Positions 45,901 through 53,210 of a DNA stretch of 62,757 nt are shown here, one piece after another; the stretch's first letter is position 1; each line of letters begins with the position of its first letter. The DNA is from Micavibrio sp. (GTDB lineage Bacteria > Pseudomonadota > Alphaproteobacteria > UBA9219). Where the stretch lies: positions 1 to 62,757 of the forward strand of contig DYDA01000001.1 of assembly GCA_020718105.1 (NCBI GenBank). Direction: 5' to 3'. Below the pieces are notes generated by a model that was given only the letters and a program-made list of their open reading frames with translations, made no database searches and had not been told where the DNA came from. A program made the position numbers and the translations under genes.

Positions 45901-46019
45901 TAACAAGTCCCGAAAAAATGACGGGCATGAAGGATATTTATGCGGTTCAAGGCCGTTTATCCGATGTTGATATGTTTCACAGCGTTTTGGATTCCTACAG
46001 AAAAGACAAGAAAAACTGA
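42933..46019 (+). CDS. Large exported TPR-repeat protein
   Basis: About 1028 residues from the ATG at 42933, which starts a good signal peptide (MSRAILVIACFVVALFGASL); in-frame ATGs at 42921, 42852 and 42789 are possible but lack a Shine-Dalgarno, and 42921 falls inside a palindrome. After the signal comes an AMIN-like beta domain (SFDRVVFDAPAGMSYKIERA), then ~180 residues of Pro/Ala/Glu repeats. A globular region (~245-490) follows, then TPR-like helices from ~510 to the end, such as ALPRLDMARLYFSHGMGHEA and KQWGDATKALLALVG. This plan occurs in an uncharacterised alphaproteobacterial family; a cell-envelope or flagellar scaffold role is inference. Confidence 0.8.
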   Translation: MSRAILVIACFVVALFGASLSLAAVEKTGQAEGGGASVVLRTGQHPSFDRVVFDAPAGMSYKIERAGERVIVRFSKAAKAVLPPSNLLRAKGFQVATDGDGAAPLAVSFSVAQRAILKDFMSDRSIVIDITGPQANAAPPSAPPSAPPSTPVLSSPPVVAAPPPVAPPEASEPVPPSVSQQQATEKPEAALPEPEATANQQPEEMAVPSPVPSPVVEEKSEALPLPEQPVLNWPPAATVRLDVKTEREIMAIAQEQPPMPVAVLDPKIEIGTAIFVRAGYVNIVFDRKLVGDALVTSPSPRVKLEPMALLRQTGFRIAVPDQVGVRATRKGTAWEVFLVPLGDTTPLSTEFLSQPNFALGARLLLPSSNPPEPVMIRDPVVGDDLIVIPFKETGAFTLKRRLSDFLIIPAAQGLVIKPWHEKVTARIVPDGIEISAEGGLKLSPLQDMGRDPRAGRRGGANEKPLFDFERWAGQVGETFTQTRQKLMQTIIAVSEEERALPRLDMARLYFSHGMGHEALATLDLLRKTLPEIEVYPEYLALRGAVRLLTGRVQEGTTDLSQPFLKDQVDVVLWRAYGAGLARDFTAARELFNLSRGVLDQYPDPLFSRFTILAAEAAIAVDQDKEASEWLSRLGDRKGLSPAALAAMRYLRGVLYSKTGHADKAEMLWRQVVRGADRLYKIRAELALIDLGVATKSLTPKQAVDRLEGLRYAWRGDDLELDVLKRLGGYYMEAKDFQAGFAVLAQALRLFPSSPQTTALRTDMIKTFHDVYMTDLGHDLSPIDALSLYTNHQDLIPAGEEGNAVRLNLAERLVDIDLLDQAAKLLETLIKNSTKPEEKAKTLTRLAGVRLLDHKAEAALALLDQSQGDAAALSQKTKDERSLLRARALSELGKYQEALAALPESGGQPALLLRADMALRAKQWGDATKALLALVGSPKGGEGLSEEKATWLVHAAVAMAQGGDITGLDRVAAEYGAAMDKTSKAGVFRVLTSPEKMTGMKDIYAVQGRLSDVDMFHSVLDSYRKDKKN

Positions 46020-46055
46020 TTGTTAGAGGGACATCTTCAGTCCCTTCATGAATTG

Positions 46056-46063
46056 TTAACCAT
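46056..46063 (+). promoter_or_regulatory. CtrA-type half-site TTAACCAT upstream of a small protein gene
   Basis: TTAACCAT lies 94 bp upstream of the ATG at 46157 in an AT-rich gap. It is one of about six copies I count in the window, all intergenic. A single octamer is weak evidence; the clustering of copies at 42756-42922, 46056 and 46523 is what makes it worth marking. Confidence 0.4.
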
Positions 46064-46156
46064 TTTATTGCAGGCAGGACGCAATCTTATTCATTTCGAA
46101 ATCATTATAAGGCATAATAGTAATTATAAGAGGATTCATAGTTTGTGGAGATAATC

Positions 46157-46330
46157 ATGACCAGTATAGGAGCCATTGCCCAGCAGGGCGCTATATCGAC
46201 GCAAGTTGCCAGTGCTGCCAGCAGTGCTCCTGTTGTTGTCGCGGCTCCCGTTGTTGCGGCGGCTTCGCCCCCACCGCCCCCTCCACCTGTTGAATCGGGG
46301 CGTGGCGCGACAGTTGATGTAAGCGCATGA
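46157..46330 (+). CDS. Small Ala/Pro-rich protein with GRGxxVDVS C-terminus
   Basis: 57 residues starting at the ATG at 46157, which has GGAG seven bases upstream (GTGGAGATAATC). Composition is extreme: Ala, Ser, Val and Pro dominate, with a seven-Pro run in the second half. It ends ESGRGATVDVSA, matching the end of the unlinked small protein at 21176 (EGRGDFVNISV) at G-R-G-x-x-V-x-x-S. No signal peptide or membrane helix. The stop is followed by a clear terminator, so it is a monocistronic transcript, which supports a real gene. Function unknown. Confidence 0.55.
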   Translation: MTSIGAIAQQGAISTQVASAASSAPVVVAAPVVAAASPPPPPPPVESGRGATVDVSA

Positions 46331-46360
46331 TCTAAAGGTATAGGTAGGAACAGGGAAGAG

Positions 46361-46397
46361 GCGGCCTTCGCGCGGATGGTGCGGAGGCCGTTTTTAT
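46361..46397 (+). terminator. Rho-independent terminator
   Basis: CGGCCT (46361-46366) pairs with AGGCCG (46385-46390), followed by TTTTTATT. It lies 30 bases after the stop of the small protein at 46157 and ends that transcript. Confidence 0.8.
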
Positions 46398-46399
46398 TG

Positions 46400-46696
46400 G
46401 GGCTTTCCCAAAACTTCGTCCCAATTAGCTTCCGCAAAACGATGATTCAGAAAATCGTTTGTTTTCAATTGGATGCCTGGGGTCATCGATTTGTTAACTA
46501 TCCTTATATTTCATGGACTTATATGGTTAAAGCTCTCAAGCAGACTCGAAAAGCGTCTCTTAGTAGGCATGAATCGCACCACAGAGGCCTTTTTTGACAA
46601 GATTCGTTGATTCTAAAGGATTTTTTATTGGTTTTCTGGCATGCTTTTTTGGGGGGGGTGAGGCGCCCTTAACGTGGATGATATAGGAATTTTGTT
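46400..46696. other. Non-coding gap upstream of the Nudix/lpt operon
   Basis: Together with the preceding terminator this is the 366-bp stretch between the small protein gene and the Nudix gene. It contains TTAACCAT on the minus strand at 46523-46530, and the 14-mer ATTCGTTGATTCTA (46602-46615) that also occurs at 21536-21549 upstream of hemC. The sequence from 46601 holds two GATTC (GANTC) sites. A G-run occurs at 46652-46659. An open frame at 46376-46597 overlaps the terminator and looks spurious. No tRNA or conserved RNA is recognised. Confidence 0.6.
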
Positions 46697-47557
46697 ATGA
46701 CTGATCCTTCCGGTTTTATGCGGCATGTCCGCGCTTGCACGCATCACAATTTATCGTTGTTGATGCCCTTTGTCGTGGGTGGTCTTTCTGTGGGCTGGGT
46801 GCGGCGTGAGATCGGCTTGTTTTTAGGGCAAGAGGAAGGCTTTGTCCTACAGGATGATCGCTTGATCCTTGCGCCGCCTCATGATGCGTTAGAGCCGCGT
46901 ACCGTTGCTTTGTGGAAGGCCAGCTGCCTCCTTTCGGATTTTCATGGCGTGCCCCTTCACGGTGAGATTTACCCCGTTCTTCAGAAATGGGGGGATGAGC
47001 CGCTGGCACGGATCGACCGCGCCGCTATTCCTTGGTTTGGAGTCAGGGGGCATGGTGTTCATGTAAACGGCTATGTTCGTCGTGCTGACGGCCTCCATTT
47101 GTGGATTGCCGAACGCGCTAAGGATAGGCGGGTTGATCCCGGTAAACTTGATAACATGATTGGCGGCGGGTTGCCCCTTGGCCTTAGCATAGAGGCCAAT
47201 TTGGCCAAAGAGGCTTGGGAAGAAGCGGGGCTATCCGCAGCGATTGTTAAAAGCGCCTGCGCTGTTGGCGCGTTGAGCTATAAGGTTGAAAAGATGAAGG
47301 GGTTGCGTAACGATACGCTCTTTATTTTTGATTTAGAGATGGAAGAGGGTGTTATCCCCAGCAATACAGATGGTGAAGTGGAACGCTTTACCTTGATGCC
47401 TGCACAAGAAGTTCTTGCTTTGGTACGAGAAACGGATCGGTTTAAGTTTAATTGCAATCTGGTGTTAATTGACTTCTTTTTGCGCCACACTATGATTGCT
47501 CCGAATGATCCGGAATATGTCTCTCTTCAAACGGCGATGGACGGGATAAGGGCTTAA
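46697..47557 (+). CDS. Nudix hydrolase with DUF4743 domain
   Basis: 286 residues. The N-terminal ~110 residues are the DUF4743 helper domain (FMRHVRACTHHNLSLLMPF, PFVVGGLSVGWV). The C-terminal half is a Nudix fold with the box GGGLPLGLSIEANLAKEAWEE followed by AGL; the usual Arg of REUxEExGU is Lys here. VHVNGYVRRADGLHLWIAER is the preceding strand. Relatives act on thiamine- or nucleoside-diphosphate-type substrates in plants and yeast; the substrate here is not known. It is separated by 17 bp from lptC and probably shares its transcript. SD before the ATG is weak (AGGAAT). Confidence 0.88.
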   Translation: MTDPSGFMRHVRACTHHNLSLLMPFVVGGLSVGWVRREIGLFLGQEEGFVLQDDRLILAPPHDALEPRTVALWKASCLLSDFHGVPLHGEIYPVLQKWGDEPLARIDRAAIPWFGVRGHGVHVNGYVRRADGLHLWIAERAKDRRVDPGKLDNMIGGGLPLGLSIEANLAKEAWEEAGLSAAIVKSACAVGALSYKVEKMKGLRNDTLFIFDLEMEEGVIPSNTDGEVERFTLMPAQEVLALVRETDRFKFNCNLVLIDFFLRHTMIAPNDPEYVSLQTAMDGIRA

Positions 47558-47574
47558 AGTTTATAGGGAACGAC

Positions 47575-48282
47575 ATGACACAGCCACCCTCTGCGATGGA
47601 ACCTTTCGAAGAGAAAAGGGACGCGCTTGCGATGCTTCGTCCGCGTGATACGACGCGGGCCAGAGCCGATAGCCGTGGCTATAGTCGTTTTGTCAGCCTT
47701 TTTCGGTGGCTTTTACCAGTGATGGTGTTGTTGGGGTTGGCTTTGCTTTTTTTGTGGCCCTTGTGGAGTGCCAACATTGTTTCTCTGACTGTCGTTGATA
47801 ATGTTCCTAACTTGATGATCGAAAAGCTTAATCTCAATGGACTGGACGCTAAAAACCATCCTTATACGCTTACGGCAGACAGGGCGCTTCAAGCAGCAAA
47901 CAACAAAAACATGATTGATTTAGAAGGGCCTAAGGGGGAATTAGCCTTGGATAACGGCGCATGGCTGGATGGTCGGGCGGATCGTGGTCGCCTTGATCAA
48001 AGCACAAAGCAATTATGGCTTGGCGGTAATGTTGAGTTTTTTCATGATAAGGGGTATCGCTTTTTTTCTAGTGAAATGAATGCGGATATTCCCAAAGGCC
48101 TCGCGTGGGGATATCAACCAGTTGTAATTAATGGCAACTTTGGAATTATTCGGGGGGCTGGCTTTCGGGCGTTGGATTCGGGACGCACGATTGTAATCAC
48201 AGGGCCAGCCACAGCCACGCTTCATTTGCAGGAATCTCCCCGCTCTGATAAACCGAATATCAATCATTCCCGATCACGATAG
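47575..48282 (+). CDS. lptC: LPS export ABC transporter periplasmic protein LptC
   Basis: Bitopic protein that passes lipopolysaccharide from LptBFG to LptA. 235 residues, with a ~45-residue cytoplasmic N-terminus, one helix (FRWLLPVMVLLGLALLFLWP), then a beta-jellyroll of the LptC type: LMIEKLNLNGLDAKNHPYTL, TKQLWLGGNVEFFHDKGYRF. Length is near the usual 190-220 plus a charged N-terminal extension. LptF and LptG are not in the window. It precedes lptA by 5 bp. Confidence 0.92.
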   Translation: MTQPPSAMEPFEEKRDALAMLRPRDTTRARADSRGYSRFVSLFRWLLPVMVLLGLALLFLWPLWSANIVSLTVVDNVPNLMIEKLNLNGLDAKNHPYTLTADRALQAANNKNMIDLEGPKGELALDNGAWLDGRADRGRLDQSTKQLWLGGNVEFFHDKGYRFFSSEMNADIPKGLAWGYQPVVINGNFGIIRGAGFRALDSGRTIVITGPATATLHLQESPRSDKPNINHSRSR

Positions 48283-48287
48283 GCTTT

Positions 48288-49127
48288 ATGGTTTTGCACA
48301 TACCTTTTTTTCTTGTCGTTTCTCTTGGCTTATTTCTTGGGGCTGTGCTGCCTTGCGCCGCGCAAGAAGGCCCTCTTGAGATTTCAGCTGAGGAAAGTCT
48401 TGAGTGGTATCAAGACACGCAGCTTTATGTGGCTCGTGGACGGGCCAAAGCTGTGCGTGGCGATAAGACGATTGAGGCCGATGTTTTAACGGCGCATCAA
48501 CGTGATACGAAGACGCCCCTCTCTAAAGGCACAGGACAAAACAAGACGCAACAAACCAGCGGCGACATTGATCGCATGACGGCCGAAGGCAACGTCCATT
48601 TTTATGATTCCAAAAATCAGGTTTTTGGCCAAAAGGCCGTGTATGATGTGGATAACGGCCTTATCAAAGTAACGGGCGATAATCTTAAGTTGATCACGGA
48701 AAAGAACGTCGTGACGGCCAAAGAATCGTTGGAATATGACGAGAATAAGAAAACGGCTGTTGCACGAGGCCATGCCATTGGCGAACAGGGAGGCAGCCGC
48801 GTTGAGGCCGATGTTTTAACCGCGCACTTTGCGCCGTCTTTGCAAGGTTCCTTGGCGATGACGGATATGGTGGCTAAAGGTAACGTCATCATTGTGACCA
48901 AGGATGGCGGCATTTCTCGCGGGGATGATGGCGTGTATGACACCCAAAAGAACAGCGCTGTTTTATCCGGTCATGTGCGTATCACACGCGGGCAAACGCA
49001 ACTGGCGGGTGATAAGGCTCTTGTCGATTTTACAAGCGGGCAAAGCCGTTTGATCAACAGCGGATCGGGTCGCGTGCGCGCCCTTCTTCCCGCATCAAAC
49101 GAGAAGAAAAAAAAGGCCGCACCATGA
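48288..49127 (+). CDS. lptA: LPS transport periplasmic protein LptA
   Basis: Periplasmic bridge for LPS. 279 residues with a signal peptide (FFLVVSLGLFLGAVLPCAAQ) and OstA/LptA repeats: EESLEWYQDTQLYVARGRAK, ADVLTAHQRD and the second copy ADVLTAHFAP. It is longer than E. coli LptA (185) because it contains an extra repeat, which is common in alphaproteobacteria. The basic C-terminal tail (LLPASNEKKKKAAP) ends in the ATGA shared with lptB. Confidence 0.92.
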   Translation: MVLHIPFFLVVSLGLFLGAVLPCAAQEGPLEISAEESLEWYQDTQLYVARGRAKAVRGDKTIEADVLTAHQRDTKTPLSKGTGQNKTQQTSGDIDRMTAEGNVHFYDSKNQVFGQKAVYDVDNGLIKVTGDNLKLITEKNVVTAKESLEYDENKKTAVARGHAIGEQGGSRVEADVLTAHFAPSLQGSLAMTDMVAKGNVIIVTKDGGISRGDDGVYDTQKNSAVLSGHVRITRGQTQLAGDKALVDFTSGQSRLINSGSGRVRALLPASNEKKKKAAP

Positions 49128-49924
49128 AAACAAAACCTGTTGGAAAGATTATTCCGTTTGCGGGAGCCTCTGCCGTAGAGGCCAAGCCTTCTTCTGATTT
49201 GGGGACGGGTCTTGCTGCGGCGCATTTGGGCAAACAATATCGTGGCCGTCCGGTTTTGCATGATGTCAGCCTGACCTTGCGACGAGGCGAGGTCGTTGGT
49301 CTTCTGGGGCCAAACGGCGCGGGAAAAACAACGTGCTTTTATTTACTGACGGGGCTGATTACGCCCGATATGGGCACGATTGCTATTGATGGGATGGACG
49401 TTTCCTCTTTGCCCATGTATCGCCGCGCTCGCCTTGGCCTTAGCTATTTACCGCAGGAGGCCTCGATCTTTCGCGGCCTTAATGTGGAGGACAATATCCG
49501 CGCCATTTTGGAAGTGATCGAGCCGGATCGTGATACGCGTGAGGCGATGTTGGATGACCTTTTGGTTGAGTTCGGCATCACGCATCTGCGCCGCGCCCCT
49601 GCCATGGCTTTATCGGGCGGTGAGCGCAGGCGCGTTGAAATTGCGCGGGCGCTGGCCTCACAACCGCATTTCTTGCTGCTCGACGAACCGTTTGCGGGCA
49701 TTGATCCTATTGCTCTTGGGGATATTCGCGATTTGGTTGTTCACCTGCGTGATCGCGGGCTTGGCGTTCTTATTACCGATCACAATGTTCGCGCAACGCT
49801 GGAAATTGTGGATCGCGCTTCGATCATTCACGATGGGCGCGTTTTGATGGAGGGCGTGCCTGATGAGATCGTCGCGCATGCCGATGTTCGCCGCGTTTAT
49901 CTTGGCGACGAGTTCCGGATGTAA
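49124..49924 (+). CDS. lptB: LPS export ABC transporter ATPase LptB
   Basis: Cytoplasmic ATPase of the LptBFG transporter. 266 residues. Walker A is GPNGAGKTTCFYLLTGL, the Q-loop is LSYLPQEASIFRGLNVEDNI, the signature is ALSGGERRRVEIARAL, and Walker B with the D-loop is LLLDEPFAGIDPIALGDI. The H-loop is ITDHNVRATLEI. It has a ~25-residue N-terminal extension before the ABC domain. It overlaps lptA and is followed by rpoN after 6 bp, a long-standing gene order. Confidence 0.97.
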   Translation: MKTKPVGKIIPFAGASAVEAKPSSDLGTGLAAAHLGKQYRGRPVLHDVSLTLRRGEVVGLLGPNGAGKTTCFYLLTGLITPDMGTIAIDGMDVSSLPMYRRARLGLSYLPQEASIFRGLNVEDNIRAILEVIEPDRDTREAMLDDLLVEFGITHLRRAPAMALSGGERRRVEIARALASQPHFLLLDEPFAGIDPIALGDIRDLVVHLRDRGLGVLITDHNVRATLEIVDRASIIHDGRVLMEGVPDEIVAHADVRRVYLGDEFRM

Positions 49925-49930
49925 GGCGCG

Positions 49931-51382
49931 ATGACTTCCTCTCCTCGCCTTGATCTTCGCACCGCTCAAACCCTTGTGATGACGCCGCAGTTGCAGCAGG
50001 CGATTAAACTGTTGCAACTATCCAATCAGGACTTATGTGATTTTGTTACCAGCGAGATTGAGAACAATCCGTTTTTGGAAAGCGGCGAGGGCGGCGATTT
50101 TGCTGCTGATACGATGGTGCCCTTTAAGCAAGAGGGGAGCGCCCCTCTTGGCGCTGCGTCATCGGGCGATGATGACAAGAAGACCGAGGGCGAGGCGCGA
50201 GACGAAAACACCTTTGATACCTATGACCAGCAAGGGCCTGGCGGCGGCGCGTATGATCCTTCCGCCCCGCATCGTGATTGGGCGGAAAATGTGGCCGAGG
50301 CTCCCAGCTTGCGGAATCATTTGCTCAGCCAGATTCATATGGATTTTCCCGATCCGGCGGAATGCATGATGGCCGCCGCGATGGTTGAATTGCTAGACGA
50401 TGCGGGTTATTTGCCTGCCGATCTTGACGTTATCCGTGCGCAGCTTGGCGTGACGCCTGCCTTTTTTGAATCGATCATTACGCGCTTACAGCGCCTTGAC
50501 CCCTTGGGCATTTTTGCGCGATCGCTGAAGGAATGCTTGACCATTCAGTTGCGCGAAAAAAATAGGTTGGATCCCGCCATGGCGACATTGTTGGATCATC
50601 TTGACCTTTTAGCCAAGCGCGAACGCGCTGCGTTGATGCGCCTGTGTGGTGTTGATGGCGAAGACCTTTCCGATATGATGACGGAAATCCGCGCCTTGAT
50701 GCCCAAGCCCGCTTTGGCCTTTACGGCGGATGTTGCGCCGCCCATTACACCCGATGTTTTGCTTACGCCAATCGCAGGCGGCGGCTGGCATGTTGAGTTG
50801 AACAATGACACGCTGCCTCGTGTTTTGGTCAATGAACCTTTTTATGAAAAAATCATCGGGGGCGCGCGCGTGCCTGTGGATAAGGCCTACTTTTCCGAAA
50901 AGTGGCAACAAGCCAACTGGCTTGTCAAAGCCTTGCACCAACGTGCCACCACGATTTTGAAAGTCGCTTCGGAAATCGTCAAGCAACAAGACAAATTCTT
51001 TATTTACGGAGTTCAACATCTTAAGCCGCTGATCTTGCGCGATATCGCCGATGTGATCGAAATGCACGAATCCACCGTCTCACGCGTGACGCAAAACAAA
51101 TACATCGCCACGCCGCGTGGTCTGTTTGAGCTAAAGTACTTTTTCACAGGTTCTTTGCCGACAACGGGCGGCGTTGAGGGCGTTTCGACCCTTGCGGTGC
51201 GCGAGCGGATCAAGGCGTTGATCGATGCTGAAGAGACAACGGCGATTTTATCGGATGATCGTTTGATGGAATTGCTCCGCGCCGAAGGCATTGATATTGC
51301 GCGGCGCACCGTTGCCAAATACCGCGAGAGCCTGCATATCCCCACATCGGCGCAGCGGCGGCGAGAGAAGCGGGATGTTTAG
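49931..51382 (+). CDS. rpoN: RNA polymerase sigma-54 factor
   Basis: Sigma-54 for enhancer-dependent promoters. 483 residues. Region I is Gln/Leu-rich (LDLRTAQTLVMTPQLQQAIK, then LLQLSNQDLCDFV). Region II is acidic. The DNA-binding domain has TTILKVASEIVKQQDKFFIY, MHESTVSRVTQNKYIATPRG and the RpoN box ARRTVAKYRE near the C-terminus. Downstream, the usual hpf and ptsN follow only after an inserted 2.4-kb block. In this class sigma-54 often drives flagellar and nitrogen genes. Confidence 0.97.
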   Translation: MTSSPRLDLRTAQTLVMTPQLQQAIKLLQLSNQDLCDFVTSEIENNPFLESGEGGDFAADTMVPFKQEGSAPLGAASSGDDDKKTEGEARDENTFDTYDQQGPGGGAYDPSAPHRDWAENVAEAPSLRNHLLSQIHMDFPDPAECMMAAAMVELLDDAGYLPADLDVIRAQLGVTPAFFESIITRLQRLDPLGIFARSLKECLTIQLREKNRLDPAMATLLDHLDLLAKRERAALMRLCGVDGEDLSDMMTEIRALMPKPALAFTADVAPPITPDVLLTPIAGGGWHVELNNDTLPRVLVNEPFYEKIIGGARVPVDKAYFSEKWQQANWLVKALHQRATTILKVASEIVKQQDKFFIYGVQHLKPLILRDIADVIEMHESTVSRVTQNKYIATPRGLFELKYFFTGSLPTTGGVEGVSTLAVRERIKALIDAEETTAILSDDRLMELLRAEGIDIARRTVAKYRESLHIPTSAQRRREKRDV

Positions 51383-51386
51383 GCCA

Positions 51387-52718
51387 TCACTTCGTTGGGG
51401 CATAGGGCGTGGTACGAACGCCTAGAATGGGGGAGGCCTCTGGTCGTGGCGGCTCTGGTGTTGGGGGCCACGGTTTTCCTACGGCTTGACGAAAATGATC
51501 CATGGCGTCAATGGCTGCCTTGGCAAGGGTGAGCGCATGGGGATTGGCTGCTTCGCCTTTTTCAACAAAGGTGCGCAGTATCGCTTCTCGCCCATCGGTG
51601 CGGCCTATCTCAAGGTTGCCTTCAAAAAGGACGCTGACATCTTTATACGCTTGAAGAATTTCTTTTTCCGAAAGATCATGAAAAGGAGAGGTGGCGGCGG
51701 AGGGGACTATCGTTCCATAAAATTCAGAAACGGCTTTTTGTGTCGCATGGGCAGGGTCTCCTTGAAAAACTGTGCCAGCGGTTCTTAGTAGGGCGAGCTC
51801 ATAAGAAAGCTTCTCTTTTGTGTCTTCGTTGCGCATGTGATCAGGCAGTTGATGCAACGCCTTGATGGCACCGTGATCCGCTTTGGACTCTTCGCCATTG
51901 ATAAACGCGGTTATTTGTTTTTGTTTGGCTTGAAGATATTCCTCTGTGGGGGGAGAGGAAACAGTAAACTTCTTTGAGTCTAGGATGATTTTTTTAACCT
52001 CTTGCTCAACAAACATCGTCGATCCGGCATGTCCTGCCTCATGAAGTAAAATAAACTCATGGATGGTCTCTGGGCTAAAGCCTAAGGCAGACTGAAGGCC
52101 TGGCAGGTTAAGGATGTTATCAAACAGCGTGGCATCAAAAACGGAAACACTTCCAACGCGTCCCGATGGTAAAGAGATGATCGAATAAGGCCCTTGTTGA
52201 TTGGTAGAAATAGCATAAGTGATTGGCTCCGATCCTCGCTCTTCTAACTCAAGAATCGCCGCAAGGGCGAGAAGATGGCATCCATTCGTATCCTCTACTT
52301 TCTCTAAAAACGCAGGCGCATTGTTGATGTGTTCTTTGGACATCTTTTTCAACCCGTCTTCAAAAAGAGCCGTTGCGTTTTCCTCAAGCTCTTCTTTTGA
52401 AAGGGGTCGTTCCTGCTTTCTTTGGCTATTGATGACGTATTGAACAGAGGTCATAAGCTCAAGAAAGTCCCTTGATGAAACAACAATGGTGGGCGTGCCC
52501 TCTGTAATCACTTCGGCTTGTTGCATCACCCATTGCTTTTCATCGCCTGAGAGATCGATAAGGCTTTGTGCATTGGGAGGGGCGGCATGATGTTTTGCGC
52601 AGCCGGTACACGCAACGGCTGAGGAAATCACAACAAAGGGAAGAACGCGCTTAAGCGCCTTTTGAAAAGGCGAAGAACTAATGATTTCTTTCGCGGTTGC
52701 TTTAAAAAAACACTTCAT
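51387..52718 (-). CDS. Putative zinc metallopeptidase lipoprotein
   Basis: 443 residues, no close family recognised. The N-terminus has a hydrophobic stretch (RVLPFVVISSAVACTGC) with Cys residues that could form a lipobox, so outer- or inner-membrane lipoprotein is likely. The motif HEAGH (226-230, FILLHEAGHAGS) fits HExxH, and EESKADHGA (276-284) could supply the third Glu/Asp ligand, as in gluzincin-type peptidases. The rest is helical with no other recognised domain; the C-terminal ~40 residues are Pro-rich. It runs opposite to rpoN and ends four bases from it, so it looks like an insertion in the rpoN-hpf region. Activity is inferred from the motif alone. Confidence 0.6.
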   Translation of the reverse strand: MKCFFKATAKEIISSSPFQKALKRVLPFVVISSAVACTGCAKHHAAPPNAQSLIDLSGDEKQWVMQQAEVITEGTPTIVVSSRDFLELMTSVQYVINSQRKQERPLSKEELEENATALFEDGLKKMSKEHINNAPAFLEKVEDTNGCHLLALAAILELEERGSEPITYAISTNQQGPYSIISLPSGRVGSVSVFDATLFDNILNLPGLQSALGFSPETIHEFILLHEAGHAGSTMFVEQEVKKIILDSKKFTVSSPPTEEYLQAKQKQITAFINGEESKADHGAIKALHQLPDHMRNEDTKEKLSYELALLRTAGTVFQGDPAHATQKAVSEFYGTIVPSAATSPFHDLSEKEILQAYKDVSVLFEGNLEIGRTDGREAILRTFVEKGEAANPHALTLAKAAIDAMDHFRQAVGKPWPPTPEPPRPEASPILGVRTTPYAPTK

Positions 52719-52885
52719 GAATAAAGCCCTTTTTCAAGTTGGCTTAGTGTAGAGTATCACAAAATAATTGAGAAAAGCTTGTTCTGCCCGTAGCAAGGGA
52801 CCCTTTTTAAGGGGGCGTGAAAAAAGTGCTGACAAAGGGGTGGGGCCTTGTTAAGAATATTTTTACCAATGATGGAGCGCCCTTC

Positions 52886-53200
52886 ATGCCTTTTCGCTTT
52901 CAAAAACGGTTTAAACTCATGCGAGGTCTAACGCTGAACTTAAGCAAGGGGGGCGCGTCAGTGACGGTGGGGCAAAAGGGCGCTGGCATCAATATAGGTA
53001 AGGGCGGCATTACAGGTAACGCGGGCATTCCAGGCACGGGTTTGTCTTACCGCGAGAAGCTTACTGGAAAACCGTTGTCTGCTTTAGGGAAGTCCCTTGT
53101 TGTGTTGTGTCTTTTTGCCTTCGCAGGCCTTGTTCTGGGGGGGGAATCGCTGGGTGTCGTTCTTCAAAAAATAAGCTCTCTGCTCAACTCTTCATTCTAA
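52886..53200 (+). CDS. DUF4236 small membrane protein
   Basis: 104 residues from the ATG at 52886, with GGAG nine bases upstream; a GTG at 52817 would add 23 residues. The N-terminal half has the DUF4236 pattern: MPFRFQKRFKLMRGLTLNLS, GGASVTVGQKGAGINIGKGG and GIPGTGLSYREKLTG. One membrane helix follows (LVVLCLFAFAGLVLGGESLG). The family is found in phages and bacteria and has no known function. It lies 10 bp upstream of mscL and may share its transcript. Confidence 0.75.
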   Translation: MPFRFQKRFKLMRGLTLNLSKGGASVTVGQKGAGINIGKGGITGNAGIPGTGLSYREKLTGKPLSALGKSLVVLCLFAFAGLVLGGESLGVVLQKISSLLNSSF

Positions 53201-53210
53201 AGGAGTGACC

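Noticed and set aside
46105-46437. Minus-strand open frame of 110 codons opposite the small Ala/Pro protein
   Set aside because: It is the complement of the Ala/Pro-coding stretch and overlaps the terminator.
46376-46597. Plus-strand open frame of 73 codons after the small protein gene
   Set aside because: Starts inside a terminator hairpin, has no Shine-Dalgarno and no motif.
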